Below are positions 8,712 to 17,024 of a stretch of DNA of 64,000 bases, piece by piece; within the stretch, counting starts at the first letter, position 1, and each line of letters opens with the position of its first letter. Origin of the DNA: Virgibacillus oceani (GTDB taxonomy: Bacteria; Bacillota; Bacilli; Bacillales; Amphibacillaceae); NCBI RefSeq assembly GCF_014638995.1, contig NZ_BMFR01000005.1:141792-205791 (forward strand), given 5' to 3'. The position numbers were made by a program, and so were the translations under genes. A model generated the notes under the pieces. It made no database searches, was not told where the DNA came from, and was given only the letters and a program-made list of their open reading frames with translations.

Positions 8712-10121
8712 ATGGCAAACGGAGAGAAGCTGTTAAAAGATACATTACTATATGGCGTCGCTAACTTTGGTTCCAAAGCACTCGTATTTTTGATGCTGCC
8801 TATTTACACCCGTTACTTTACAACTGCGGAGTACGGGTTATGGGATTTAATTGTAACAACTTCCACTTTACTTGCCCCATTTATTACATTTGAGCTAGTA
8901 GCCGCTGTATATCGATGGTTGCTGGAAGAGAAGAATGAGGAAAACAGAAAGGAGATTATAACTACTGGTATCGTTACCATCCTCAGAAATCTGCTTTTTT
9001 TTAATTTGTTAGCTGTCATTATAATATTGTTTATTTCCGTACCATATGGCTGGGCTGTACTGCTATTTATAAATGTTACAATTGCCAGCAGTTTTGTTCA
9101 GCAGTGTGCAAGAGGATTAGGATATAATAAGCTTTTTGCATCTATCGGAATCATTCAGACAGCGATAACAGTAGCATTGAACCTTTATTTCATTTTTGTA
9201 TTAGAACTAAGACTGGAGGCATTTTTCTATTCTTCCATAATAGCTGGAATAGGTGTCATTATAATTGCATGGGTTAAAATGAGATTTACTGGCTATATAT
9301 CATTTCAATCCTATTCTAAAAAGATGATAAAATCCTTTCTTACATACTCTATTCCAATTATTCCTGGAGCTATAAGCTGGTGGATTGTGACAATGTCGGA
9401 TCGATATATGATAACACTATTTTTGGGAGTAGAGTACAACGGGATTTATGCTGTCGCAATAAAAATTCCCGCCATACTAATAGTGATAAATACCGTTTTT
9501 TCGTTGGCATGGAAGGATAGTGCGATTGTCGAGTTTGATTCGGCTGACAAAAACGAATATTACTCAAAGGTTTTTAAGCACTTCTTTCGCTTCATGGCAA
9601 CGTCTGTAATTATACTAATCCTCATCACGAAGCCGGTTTTAGAAATTGCCATAGCAGAGGAATTCTACAGTTCATGGAAATATATCGGCATCCTGCTTCT
9701 TGCAACTCTGTTCAGCGCATTTTCTCAATTTTGGGGAGCTGGTTACCATGGGGCTAAAAAGACGAACGTTATATTAGTGACAGCCGTTTCCGGAGCAATT
9801 GTAAATGTATTGTTTAATTTAGTTTTGATCAATTATATTGGGTTATATGCAGTAGCGCTGTCCACTTTTTTGGCGTTTTTAACGATGTGGCTAATACGGA
9901 TTGTCTCCTCCAAGCGTTATTTTAGAATAACCCTTCATTATCGGGATATGTTTGTATTATTTCCGGTTATCATTGCATCCATTATTGTTCCATTTATATT
10001 TAATACTATTGGGTTATGGATTAGTATTTGTTTTGGAGTAATGCTATTCTTTATTTATAATAAAGGGTTAATTAAATACCTTGGCAGTACTTTATATAAA
10101 AGATTAAAGAAAGTTGAATAG
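8712..10121 (+). CDS. Wzx-like polysaccharide flippase (MATE/PST superfamily)
   Basis: About 469 residues with 12 to 14 hydrophobic helices. The N-terminus LLKDTLLYGVANFGSKALVFLMLPIYTRYF is typical of Wzx/PST exporters. It probably flips the undecaprenyl-linked repeat unit to the outer face for the polymerase-like protein at 4057-5340. An ATG at 8691 overlaps the previous stop codon, but the ATG at 8712 has AAGGGA about 10 bases upstream and is the better start. Last membrane gene of the plus-strand operon; a GDPD gene follows after about 40 bases. Confidence 0.87.
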   Translation: MANGEKLLKDTLLYGVANFGSKALVFLMLPIYTRYFTTAEYGLWDLIVTTSTLLAPFITFELVAAVYRWLLEEKNEENRKEIITTGIVTILRNLLFFNLLAVIIILFISVPYGWAVLLFINVTIASSFVQQCARGLGYNKLFASIGIIQTAITVALNLYFIFVLELRLEAFFYSSIIAGIGVIIIAWVKMRFTGYISFQSYSKKMIKSFLTYSIPIIPGAISWWIVTMSDRYMITLFLGVEYNGIYAVAIKIPAILIVINTVFSLAWKDSAIVEFDSADKNEYYSKVFKHFFRFMATSVIILILITKPVLEIAIAEEFYSSWKYIGILLLATLFSAFSQFWGAGYHGAKKTNVILVTAVSGAIVNVLFNLVLINYIGLYAVALSTFLAFLTMWLIRIVSSKRYFRITLHYRDMFVLFPVIIASIIVPFIFNTIGLWISICFGVMLFFIYNKGLIKYLGSTLYKRLKKVE

Positions 10122-10160
10122 ATTAGTGTTTAACATCATTCTTATGAGGAGTTGTTTCAT

Positions 10161-10877
10161 GTGGTACTTAACTTTGCACACAGAGGCTCATTAACAGAGG
10201 CACCCGAGAATACACTGCCCGCCTTTCAAAAAGCAATTAGTCATGGAGCACATGCACTTGAGTTAGATGTCCAATTAACGAAAGATGATCAGCTGATTGT
10301 ATGCCACGATCATAAATTATCCAGATTTAACAAATTAATTAAAGGATTAATAAAGGATTTCATGCTTGAAGAGATTAAGCAAATCGATGTTGGTGCATCA
10401 TTTTCCGAAGCATATAAAGGAACAACGCTGATTACGCTAGATGAATTATTAGAAATATGCCCTGAGGATATCATGCTAAATATTGAAATAAAAAACATTC
10501 CAGTGATCTATGAAGGTATTGAAGCTAAATTAATAGATTGTTTAAAAAGAAGGAACCGAATGGAAAATATAATAATCTCGTCATTTGACCATATTGCACT
10601 GGCCAATATTCAAAAATTAGCACCAGAACTCGATCTTGGCATGTTATTTTATTATCGAATTTTACGCCCTTGGGAATATGCAAAACATAGTGGGTTAACC
10701 ATTACGAGTATTCATCCGAATAATGTATATGTTGATCAAACGTTTGTACAGGAATGCAAACGGCTTGGTTATAAGGTATACCCATACACGGTTAATAAGG
10801 AAGAAAGATATAAAGAACTTATTCATTACGGTGCTGATGGTGTATTTTCAAATAACCCAGAGATATTTGTCCGATAA
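10161..10877 (+). CDS. Glycerophosphodiester phosphodiesterase (GDPD)
   Basis: About 238 residues, full length for the family. The catalytic signature is intact: HRG near the N-terminus, ENT, the ELD metal ligands and CHDH. Such enzymes hydrolyse glycerophosphodiesters to glycerol-3-phosphate and an alcohol. No signal peptide is seen, so it is probably cytoplasmic and could recycle lipid or teichoic acid-derived glycerophosphodiesters. GTG at 10161 lies 10 bases after GAGGA (10146-10150); the TTG at 10152 is too close to that site. It is the last gene of the plus-strand run and converges on the polyol-phosphate transferase at 10911. Confidence 0.9.
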   Translation: MVLNFAHRGSLTEAPENTLPAFQKAISHGAHALELDVQLTKDDQLIVCHDHKLSRFNKLIKGLIKDFMLEEIKQIDVGASFSEAYKGTTLITLDELLEICPEDIMLNIEIKNIPVIYEGIEAKLIDCLKRRNRMENIIISSFDHIALANIQKLAPELDLGMLFYYRILRPWEYAKHSGLTITSIHPNNVYVDQTFVQECKRLGYKVYPYTVNKEERYKELIHYGADGVFSNNPEIFVR

Positions 10878-10887
10878 ATGAATGAGA

Positions 10888-10912
10888 GGGACTTCTAACG
10901 ATAAAGTCCCTT
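10888..10912. terminator. Hairpin between convergent genes
   Basis: GGGACTT (10888-10894) pairs with AAGTCCC (10904-10910) around a 9-base loop, between the GDPD stop and the stop of the convergent transferase. The T tracts are weak on both sides, so it is a possible bidirectional terminator of modest strength. Confidence 0.6.
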
Positions 10913-12074
10913 AATTGTTCATAATGTGCTCTACTATACGCTCTGTTACCCTTCCATCCTGATGATCAAAAAATTGATTCCTAAATCTTGTTAGTTTACT
11001 AGTATCAAATTTATTCTTTTGGATTAATGCAATTAAAGATTCCGTATCCATTACTAATGGTCCTGGAATCAATTCTTCATATGTATAGTAGAAATCCCGT
11101 TCCCGCCTATATTCGTCTAAATCATACGGATAAAATATAATTGGCCGATTCAGCAAACTAAAGTCAAAGAAAACAGTGGAATAATCAGTTATTAAGATAT
11201 CCGTTAAGAGTAATAGTTCCTGAATCGTGTATGCTTCATAAATATGATAAGCAAACCCCGTTAAATCCTCTGAAAGCTTTAGCTTTCCTTGCATATAAGG
11301 ATGTAAATGAATTAATAAAACATAGTCATCCTCTAATGCATCTTTCATATATTCCATATCAAATGGGCATTCAAATATATCCTGATAATGGCCCTTCCCC
11401 CGAAAAGTAGGAGCATATAACAATAATTTCTTCCCCTCTATTTCAGGATAGGTTTGGAAAAACTGTTCACGAACATTAATTGATCTGGATTCTGAATAAA
11501 AGTAATCTGTTCTCGGCACACCTAAGGGATATATCTGGTCTTTATGCATTCCAAACGCTTCTGCAAAATATTTTCTTACACCTTCAGAACTTACATAGGC
11601 TTTTGAATAATTACTATGAATTTTAACATGCTTTAAATAGTCTTTACTTGGTCCGTATGGTTTTCCTATTGTACTTAAACCAAATTTTTTCAATGCCCCT
11701 GCACTATGCCATAACTGAATGACCTCGGTATTTTTTCGTGGTTTAATCAGATAGACTGGAATATAATAATCATCAATTATAAAATAGCGTGAGGTAGCTA
11801 AATGATAGCAAGCTCTTATCATATGAATAATATAATTTAATTTTCCCGTTAACGAACTATTAAACTGCTTAAATAGTAAATTCCGTTTATATGATGGATA
11901 TTTACGTTCCATTTCTTTATAAACACAATACAAATTATCCTTGAGTTTATCCGAACGATAAGATGCAAACGTAATTTTTTTACCATCTACTTTATACAAC
12001 ACGCTAAACAATCCATAAAAAAATCGCATAAGATATTTCACTACTATAGTAGGTATAAATTTTAAACGTCGCAT
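10911..12074 (-). CDS. CDP-glycerol/ribitol glycerophosphotransferase family protein (TagB-like)
   Basis: About 387 residues in the TagB/TagF family. The catalytic LWHSAGALKKFG motif and the later LITDYSTVFFDFSLL motif are both present, so the enzyme looks active. These membrane-associated enzymes move polyol phosphate from a CDP-polyol onto a lipid-linked acceptor. The ATG at 12074 has AAGGGTAGG six bases upstream, better than the ATG at 12092, which has no ribosome binding site. It is the last gene of a minus-strand operon with a second transferase, an SDR and an IspD-like cytidylyltransferase. The operon therefore probably makes and uses its own CDP-polyol, plausibly CDP-ribitol. Confidence 0.85.
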   Translation of the reverse strand: MRRLKFIPTIVVKYLMRFFYGLFSVLYKVDGKKITFASYRSDKLKDNLYCVYKEMERKYPSYKRNLLFKQFNSSLTGKLNYIIHMIRACYHLATSRYFIIDDYYIPVYLIKPRKNTEVIQLWHSAGALKKFGLSTIGKPYGPSKDYLKHVKIHSNYSKAYVSSEGVRKYFAEAFGMHKDQIYPLGVPRTDYFYSESRSINVREQFFQTYPEIEGKKLLLYAPTFRGKGHYQDIFECPFDMEYMKDALEDDYVLLIHLHPYMQGKLKLSEDLTGFAYHIYEAYTIQELLLLTDILITDYSTVFFDFSLLNRPIIFYPYDLDEYRRERDFYYTYEELIPGPLVMDTESLIALIQKNKFDTSKLTRFRNQFFDHQDGRVTERIVEHIMNN

Positions 12075-12092
12075 ACGATACCTACCCTTCAT

Positions 12093-13364
12093 TTACATTT
12101 TCAGAATGTGATTATAAATATATTTCACCTGCTTCTGCAGTACTTCTACTTGATTCTCTTTTGAATAAAAAACATTTAAAACACGATCTCTTTCTGTTTT
12201 GTAAATATCTGGCTCCTCTGTATTAAGCTTTATTTCCTCCAAAAGCTTAGGAAAATTAATCACTTTTGAACCAGGTGTAACATCAAAATAATTAAAATAC
12301 ATTTCATTAGATTTTTTCAAATAAACGTCCAGATCATAGGAATAAAATAAAACTGGTCTATCCAATAATAAATAGTCTGTATAACAGCTGGAATAATCTG
12401 TTACGAGCATATCCGTATATTTTAATAACAATTGAGGATCATACGATTCATTACTAATATCAATAATATTTTCATAAATAGTTGGGACTTGCCCCGTACT
12501 ATACATATGACGTTTGACCAAAAATTTGTAACCAGCTTGTGAACAATATCCATTTAAACCCTGAAAGTCAAATACTAAGTTAATATCTGTCTCAAGCTTG
12601 CCAAATTTACGATGGGTCGGCATATACATGATTATCTTTTCATTTTTTATCCAATCGGGTATTGTTAAGTCTTCTTCAGAATCATTAAAAAATACATCAT
12701 TTCGCACTTGTCCAAGTTCAAGAACATTTTCCTTAGGTACTAAAAATGTTTCCGGATAATAAGATGAAACTGCAGGACTTGTTGATACAACATAATTTGT
12801 TTTGGCCTGATTTGTTTTCACAACCAGTTTCCCAAATGTTCTCCTCAGCCAGCTGGTTTCATGCAGAATCTTATAGGAAAATGTATTCTTATTAGCCCCC
12901 CATACTTTTTTCAGACCAACACCGTGCCAGGTGCTGTATGAGATTGCCCCTCCCAAAAACGACTTGCTGAAATCATCATTAATAGAGTGCGAATGAATAA
13001 CTAATTTAGCACGTAATTGTGCAGTAATTCCTTTCCATGAATGATGCTTATATGCTGTAAACCCCCGTTGTGTAAGCTCAGATATAACGCTATTATTTTT
13101 AGAAATCCAGACACATTTCAGATTTGGATTTTTCACCATCTCTAGAAATATATATTTCGTATTTCCCCTAAAACCCTGGCCGCTTTCTCCCCCAAAAACT
13201 ACTAGGTTTCGAGATTTGGGAATTAGCTTTGATAAAAAATGAATTATAACAACTATTGTACGTTTCCCAATTAATCTGACCTTCTTAAGAAAACTTATAT
13301 TTACTGAAATCAATATTAAGGCTAATAATATAATTTGTATAATTTCTATTTGGTTAGCATTCAT
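12093..13364 (-). CDS. CDP-glycerol/ribitol glycerophosphotransferase family protein
   Basis: A 423-residue protein of the same superfamily but of a different branch. A hydrophobic N-terminal segment (about 7-24) could anchor it to the membrane. The catalytic motif is TWHGVGLKKVWG, and LVTDYSSCYTDYLLL is the C-terminal nucleotide/phosphate-binding motif. It lies between the SDR reductase (24 bases upstream) and the next transferase (nearly contiguous downstream). In a teichoic acid pathway, paired enzymes often divide priming and polymerisation; which does which here is not visible. Confidence 0.83.
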   Translation of the reverse strand: MNANQIEIIQIILLALILISVNISFLKKVRLIGKRTIVVIIHFLSKLIPKSRNLVVFGGESGQGFRGNTKYIFLEMVKNPNLKCVWISKNNSVISELTQRGFTAYKHHSWKGITAQLRAKLVIHSHSINDDFSKSFLGGAISYSTWHGVGLKKVWGANKNTFSYKILHETSWLRRTFGKLVVKTNQAKTNYVVSTSPAVSSYYPETFLVPKENVLELGQVRNDVFFNDSEEDLTIPDWIKNEKIIMYMPTHRKFGKLETDINLVFDFQGLNGYCSQAGYKFLVKRHMYSTGQVPTIYENIIDISNESYDPQLLLKYTDMLVTDYSSCYTDYLLLDRPVLFYSYDLDVYLKKSNEMYFNYFDVTPGSKVINFPKLLEEIKLNTEEPDIYKTERDRVLNVFYSKENQVEVLQKQVKYIYNHILKM

Positions 13365-13388
13365 TTCATACCGCCCCGGCTGTTCATA

Positions 13389-14129
13389 TTAAGTTGTTTG
13401 TTTTGAAACCTGCTTTATAGCTGCCTTTTTAACTTGTTTGCGTACTACAATATTCTGTCCATCTAAACATACACCATCATCCGATAATAAATGTCCAACA
13501 ACCTCTCCAACGTGCTCAGGCTGCATTATTGTTGTTGGATCCTCATCAGGTGCTAAAATCTTTCTTAGTTCTGTTGCGCATCTTCCTGGGGATATACAAT
13601 ATACCAAAATACCATAATCCGAAAGCTCTTCCGAAAGTGTTGAAGAAATACTAATTAACGCTGCTTTTGATGAAGCATACGCCAACCATCCTGGCCGTGC
13701 AGAGCTGCCAGCAGTTGAGGCCACATTTAGGATTTTACCACCGGTTTTCTTCATAAATTTAACCGCTTCTTTGGTAATATTGAACAAAGAGTGTACATTT
13801 ATTTGATATGTCTTTTCCCAATCCTCAATAGATGTTTCCAAAAGCGATTTCGGATTAGCATAGCCAGCCACATTTATTAACATATCTATTGTACCGTATT
13901 GTTCGCCGACTGCATGAATAAGTCTCTTAACTTCTTCATAATTGGTCAAATCCATGGCATAGAAATCAATCGTTTTACCATGATTCATTAACTTAGAAGT
14001 TTCCTCAAGCCCGCTTTCCGTTCTGGATATTAAAATCAGATTCGAAATATCTTCCCGTTTACTTAATTCAATTGCAATTGCTCTTCCAATTCCACGGCTT
14101 GCACCAGTAATTATACAGGTTTTCGACAT
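13389..14129 (-). CDS. SDR-family reductase paired with a cytidylyltransferase
   Basis: A 246-residue classical short-chain dehydrogenase/reductase: the TGASRGIG cofactor loop near residues 8-15, NVAG, a serine in NVASTAG and the catalytic YASSK. ATG at 14129 overlaps the TAA stop of the IspD-like gene by one base and its ribosome binding site lies inside that gene, so the two are probably translated together. In Haemophilus Bcs1/Acs1, an IspD-like domain and an SDR domain are fused and make CDP-ribitol from ribulose-5-phosphate. This unfused pair is probably its equivalent, unlike the TarI/TarJ system, where TarJ is a medium-chain dehydrogenase. The substrate is inferred. Confidence 0.82.
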   Translation of the reverse strand: MSKTCIITGASRGIGRAIAIELSKREDISNLILISRTESGLEETSKLMNHGKTIDFYAMDLTNYEEVKRLIHAVGEQYGTIDMLINVAGYANPKSLLETSIEDWEKTYQINVHSLFNITKEAVKFMKKTGGKILNVASTAGSSARPGWLAYASSKAALISISSTLSEELSDYGILVYCISPGRCATELRKILAPDEDPTTIMQPEHVGEVVGHLLSDDGVCLDGQNIVVRKQVKKAAIKQVSKQTT

Positions 14130-14818
14130 TAGGATTCCTCCATTAATATAGATTCTTTATATATCGCCTCAGCAATCTTTCGGTCAATCGGTTTTGTAAT
14201 TTTAATATTGTACTCACTGCCCTTTAAAATAAGGATATCTGATTGATAATAATGAAAATAAAGGCTAGCGTCCTCAGTAAATTCCATATTGTCATCACGC
14301 GCACATTCATGAGCATATAATAATTTCTTTTTGTTGAATTTATGGGGCAGCTGTACATTAACTAACTTGTTTCTCTCTAAATTACCTTCAACATATGTAC
14401 TGCCTTTCAATACTGTAAACGGAATATCCAATCCATAGATAACGCTTTCATTTTTGGTTTGAATTAACTGTTTATATTCTTCTTTTGTTACAAATGGTCT
14501 TACCGCCTCATGAATAATAACTCTCTCATAGGATGTCTCTAACAATCCTTTATAAACAGATTCCTGTCTTGTTTCTCCACCTTCCACACAATGGATTGGC
14601 GTGGAAAAACCATAATCATTTATAATACTTAACGTTTTTGATATAAATTCTTTTGGACAAGGAATAATAATTTCCTTTATTTCTTTAATGGAATCAACTT
14701 TTTCCAGTACGTGGATAAAGATTGGTTTGCCCGAAAGCAGCAGAAATTGCTTTGGAATGTTCACCTGCATGCGCTTGCCTATTCCACCGGATAGTAAAAT
14801 TAGAGTATAATCGTTCAT
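14129..14818 (-). CDS. IspD/TarI-like cytidylyltransferase
   Basis: A 229-residue enzyme with the nucleotide-binding start LLSGGIGKRM (8-17) followed by PKQF, typical of IspD and TarI. It would join CTP to a phosphorylated polyol or sugar. The neighbours (SDR reductase, two polyol-phosphate transferases) point to ribitol-5-phosphate or ribulose-5-phosphate rather than the isoprenoid intermediate. It is the first gene of the minus-strand operon, with a strong AAAAGGAGGGGG site before its ATG. A true ispD role cannot be excluded from sequence alone, but is unlikely here. Confidence 0.83.
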   Translation of the reverse strand: MNDYTLILLSGGIGKRMQVNIPKQFLLLSGKPIFIHVLEKVDSIKEIKEIIIPCPKEFISKTLSIINDYGFSTPIHCVEGGETRQESVYKGLLETSYERVIIHEAVRPFVTKEEYKQLIQTKNESVIYGLDIPFTVLKGSTYVEGNLERNKLVNVQLPHKFNKKKLLYAHECARDDNMEFTEDASLYFHYYQSDILILKGSEYNIKITKPIDRKIAEAIYKESILMEES

Positions 14819-15123
14819 GATCCCCCTCCTTTTGAATTACATGTTTTGGTATATTATGCCTATTATACTATACAACCGATTACATTTGAACAAATTTTAG
14901 AATAATTCTAGAAATAGGATACGAACAAAAGCGCAAGCCCCCGTTTAGCGACGTGTGGGCTGGACTGAACCGCAGGAGATAAAGGAAACACGATGAGCGT
15001 AGCGAATTGATGTTGACCTTATCGTACGGAGGTGAGGGAAGTCCATCAGTCGCTGGGCGCTGGAGCTGGACGCGGCCCACCATGTTGCTAACTAAATAGA
15101 GCCAAATTTTATACTTTACTTAC
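14819..15123. other. Intergenic region holding a structured repeat
   Basis: The stretch between the cytidylyltransferase promoter region and the tagGH terminator has no credible gene. It contains the repeat-like element at 14929-15077. The rest is AT-rich. Confidence 0.6.
14929..15077. repeat. GC-rich structured intergenic repeat element
   Basis: About 150 bases, much richer in GC than the flanks, with nested inverted repeats. AGCGAC (14947-14952) pairs with GTCGCT (15049-15054), and TGGACT (14961-14966) with AGTCCA (15040-15045). The outer segments also match imperfectly (AGCGCAAGCCCC against the complement of GGCGCTGGAGCT). This could fold into one long imperfect hairpin as RNA or DNA. It resembles dispersed intergenic repeats I remember from Bacillaceae genomes, but only one copy is visible here, so its status as a repeat family is inferred. 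Open frames through it look accidental. Confidence 0.6.
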
Positions 15124-15158
15124 TAAAAAGACTGATCTACTTTACAGTAAATCAGTCT
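15124..15158 (-). terminator. Terminator of the tagGH genes
   Basis: Read on the minus strand, AGACTGATTTACT pairs with AGTAGATCAGTCT (one mismatch, 4-base loop) and is followed by TTTTT. It lies about 20 bases after the stop codon of the ATPase gene at 15180. Confidence 0.88.
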
Positions 15159-15179
15159 CAAAAATTGTTGTATTTACTA

Positions 15180-15989
15180 TTACGTTAGCAATGGCTTTTG
15201 TTGACCTTTAAGTGACGCTTCTTTGTATTCTTCCCTAGCTTTTTTGGACATTTTCTTATAGTTTTTTAAAAATGCTTCATATTTTGGCATTACTTCTTCA
15301 ACCTGCCCAAATGCTTTAACCCTTCCATATTCCAGCCATAATATTTTATCACAAAATTTTTTCATTTGACCAATGGAATGACTAACAAAAATCATCGTCT
15401 TTCCCTTTTGTTTAAATTCCTTCATTTTTTCTAGGCTTTTTTCGGAAAATGCCTTGTCCCCAACCGATAATGCCTCATCAATAATCAAAATATCTGGATC
15501 AATATTTACTGATATTGCAAACCCAAGTCTGGATTTCATACCGCTTGAATAGGATTTTACCGGCTGATCTATAAACTTATCCAATTCGGAGAACTCAATA
15601 ATTTTAGGTTCAAGTTCCTTAATCTCTTCCTTACTAAATCCTAACATTAGGCACTTAAGCTCGATATTATCTCTTCCAGTCAAGTCACCTTTAAGCCCGG
15701 CGGAAACTGCTATAATGGACGTTTCTCCATTAACAACTACATCTCCACCTGTCTCTGGAACTATTCCGGCAATAATATTCGATAATGTGGATTTGCCCGA
15801 GCCATTGATACCAATGAAGCCTATCACATCGCCTTTTTCTGCCTCAAAACTGACATCGTTTAGTGCATAGAAATCTTCACCGTAGCTTTTCGGTGATATC
15901 AAATCCAATAAACGTTCCTTTGATCCATTATATAATTTATATTTTTTCATTATATGCTTCACAATAATTGATTTTTCCATATATACCAC
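15180..15989 (-). CDS. tagH: Teichoic acid ABC exporter, ATPase subunit (TagH/TarH-like)
   Basis: A 269-residue ABC ATPase with Walker A (GINGSGKST), the signature SYSSGMKSR and Walker B (ILIIDEALSVGD). The N-terminal KKYKLY...LLDLISP segment is typical of the TagH/Wzt polysaccharide exporter class. It has the length of staphylococcal TarH and lacks the long C-terminal extension of B. subtilis TagH. With the permease directly upstream it would export lipid-linked teichoic acid. The start could be GTG at 15989 or ATG at 15980; AAAGG lies 3 and 12 bases upstream respectively, so this is undecided. Confidence 0.92.
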   Translation of the reverse strand: MVYMEKSIIVKHIMKKYKLYNGSKERLLDLISPKSYGEDFYALNDVSFEAEKGDVIGFIGINGSGKSTLSNIIAGIVPETGGDVVVNGETSIIAVSAGLKGDLTGRDNIELKCLMLGFSKEEIKELEPKIIEFSELDKFIDQPVKSYSSGMKSRLGFAISVNIDPDILIIDEALSVGDKAFSEKSLEKMKEFKQKGKTMIFVSHSIGQMKKFCDKILWLEYGRVKAFGQVEEVMPKYEAFLKNYKKMSKKAREEYKEASLKGQQKPLLT

Positions 15990-15995
15990 GAGCCT

Positions 15996-16817
15996 TTATA
16001 AATAATCGATGAAATGGCGCCTAAATTTAACATGCATTTTGGAACCAATCATAAGCAGGACGATCACAAGTCCCCAAAAGTATAGTGTATACTGCCAATT
16101 AGTAATAAAATACCAATCCGTTCCAAAGAATGCAGACCGATAGCCCTGAATTAAATAATAAAGCGGATTAAGCTTCATTAAATTCATAATCAGCGGGAAA
16201 TCGCTTAATAACGTAATTGGCCATAATACCCCCGATAAATACAAAAGCATTCGCAGCGTTGAAGTTAAAAGCATATGAAAATCCCTTATAATAGTTGAAA
16301 TTGTAGAAGTAATTAGGGAAATTGCAAATAACAAACAAATGGATGCAAACATAAAATAGATAAATTGGAGGTAATAGATAGAAATAGGTTTTCCTATAAA
16401 TTGAAAAATAATAATGGAAATTCCAAGCATAATCAAATGAATGTAAAACTTTGAAAATATGACAAAGTTAGGAATTACACTCATAGGAAAATTCATTTTT
16501 GACAGCATACGTAATCTAGAATAGATAGATTTAGATCCTTGAATAATCGATTGATAACAAAAAAACCATAAAAAAAACGCCGCTAATAACCAAGGGAAAA
16601 ACTCTACTTCTTCACCGCCAACAACAATCGGATCACGGGTTCGAATTGTATCAAATACAAACCAATATATTAAAATTTGAATGGATGGGCTAATAATTTC
16701 CCATGCCATGCCTAAATAATTATTTTTATTCTGGCTTTTTATTTCATATAATGACAGTCTTCTAATTAAATAAAAATGTCTTACTTGCTCTTTTATTACT
16801 GTAATTGTAGCTTTCAT
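15996..16817 (-). CDS. tagG: Teichoic acid ABC exporter, permease subunit (TagG-like)
   Basis: A 273-residue membrane protein of the ABC-2 polysaccharide exporter type with six predicted helices. RDFHMLLTSTLRMLLYLSGVLWP and NPLYYLIQGYRSAFFG are typical TagG regions. It is first in a two-gene unit with the ATPase (6 bases apart). It would carry the finished undecaprenyl-linked polymer across the membrane. About 200 bases of AT-rich sequence separate it from the ATP-grasp gene upstream, so it may have its own promoter there. Confidence 0.92.
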   Translation of the reverse strand: MKATITVIKEQVRHFYLIRRLSLYEIKSQNKNNYLGMAWEIISPSIQILIYWFVFDTIRTRDPIVVGGEEVEFFPWLLAAFFLWFFCYQSIIQGSKSIYSRLRMLSKMNFPMSVIPNFVIFSKFYIHLIMLGISIIIFQFIGKPISIYYLQFIYFMFASICLLFAISLITSTISTIIRDFHMLLTSTLRMLLYLSGVLWPITLLSDFPLIMNLMKLNPLYYLIQGYRSAFFGTDWYFITNWQYTLYFWGLVIVLLMIGSKMHVKFRRHFIDYL

Positions 16818-17024
16818 AAATATTTCCTCTCGAGTATTTTCATACTTAATCCAAACACGATGAAATTATACATTATTGAATTATACAAGGAAGAATAGAA
16901 AAAGACAATACATAGTAAACTTGTGCGTTTAAAGAAATGAATGCCAGCACTCTGAAGTGTAATGATATTCCATACAGTTAATGATTGACATTTGTAAACC
17001 CTATTCATTTAAATCGGGTAAAAA

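Noticed and set aside
14880..15083. Minus-strand frame through the structured repeat element
   Set aside because: It coincides with the inverted repeats of the element and shows no protein-like pattern or plausible start.
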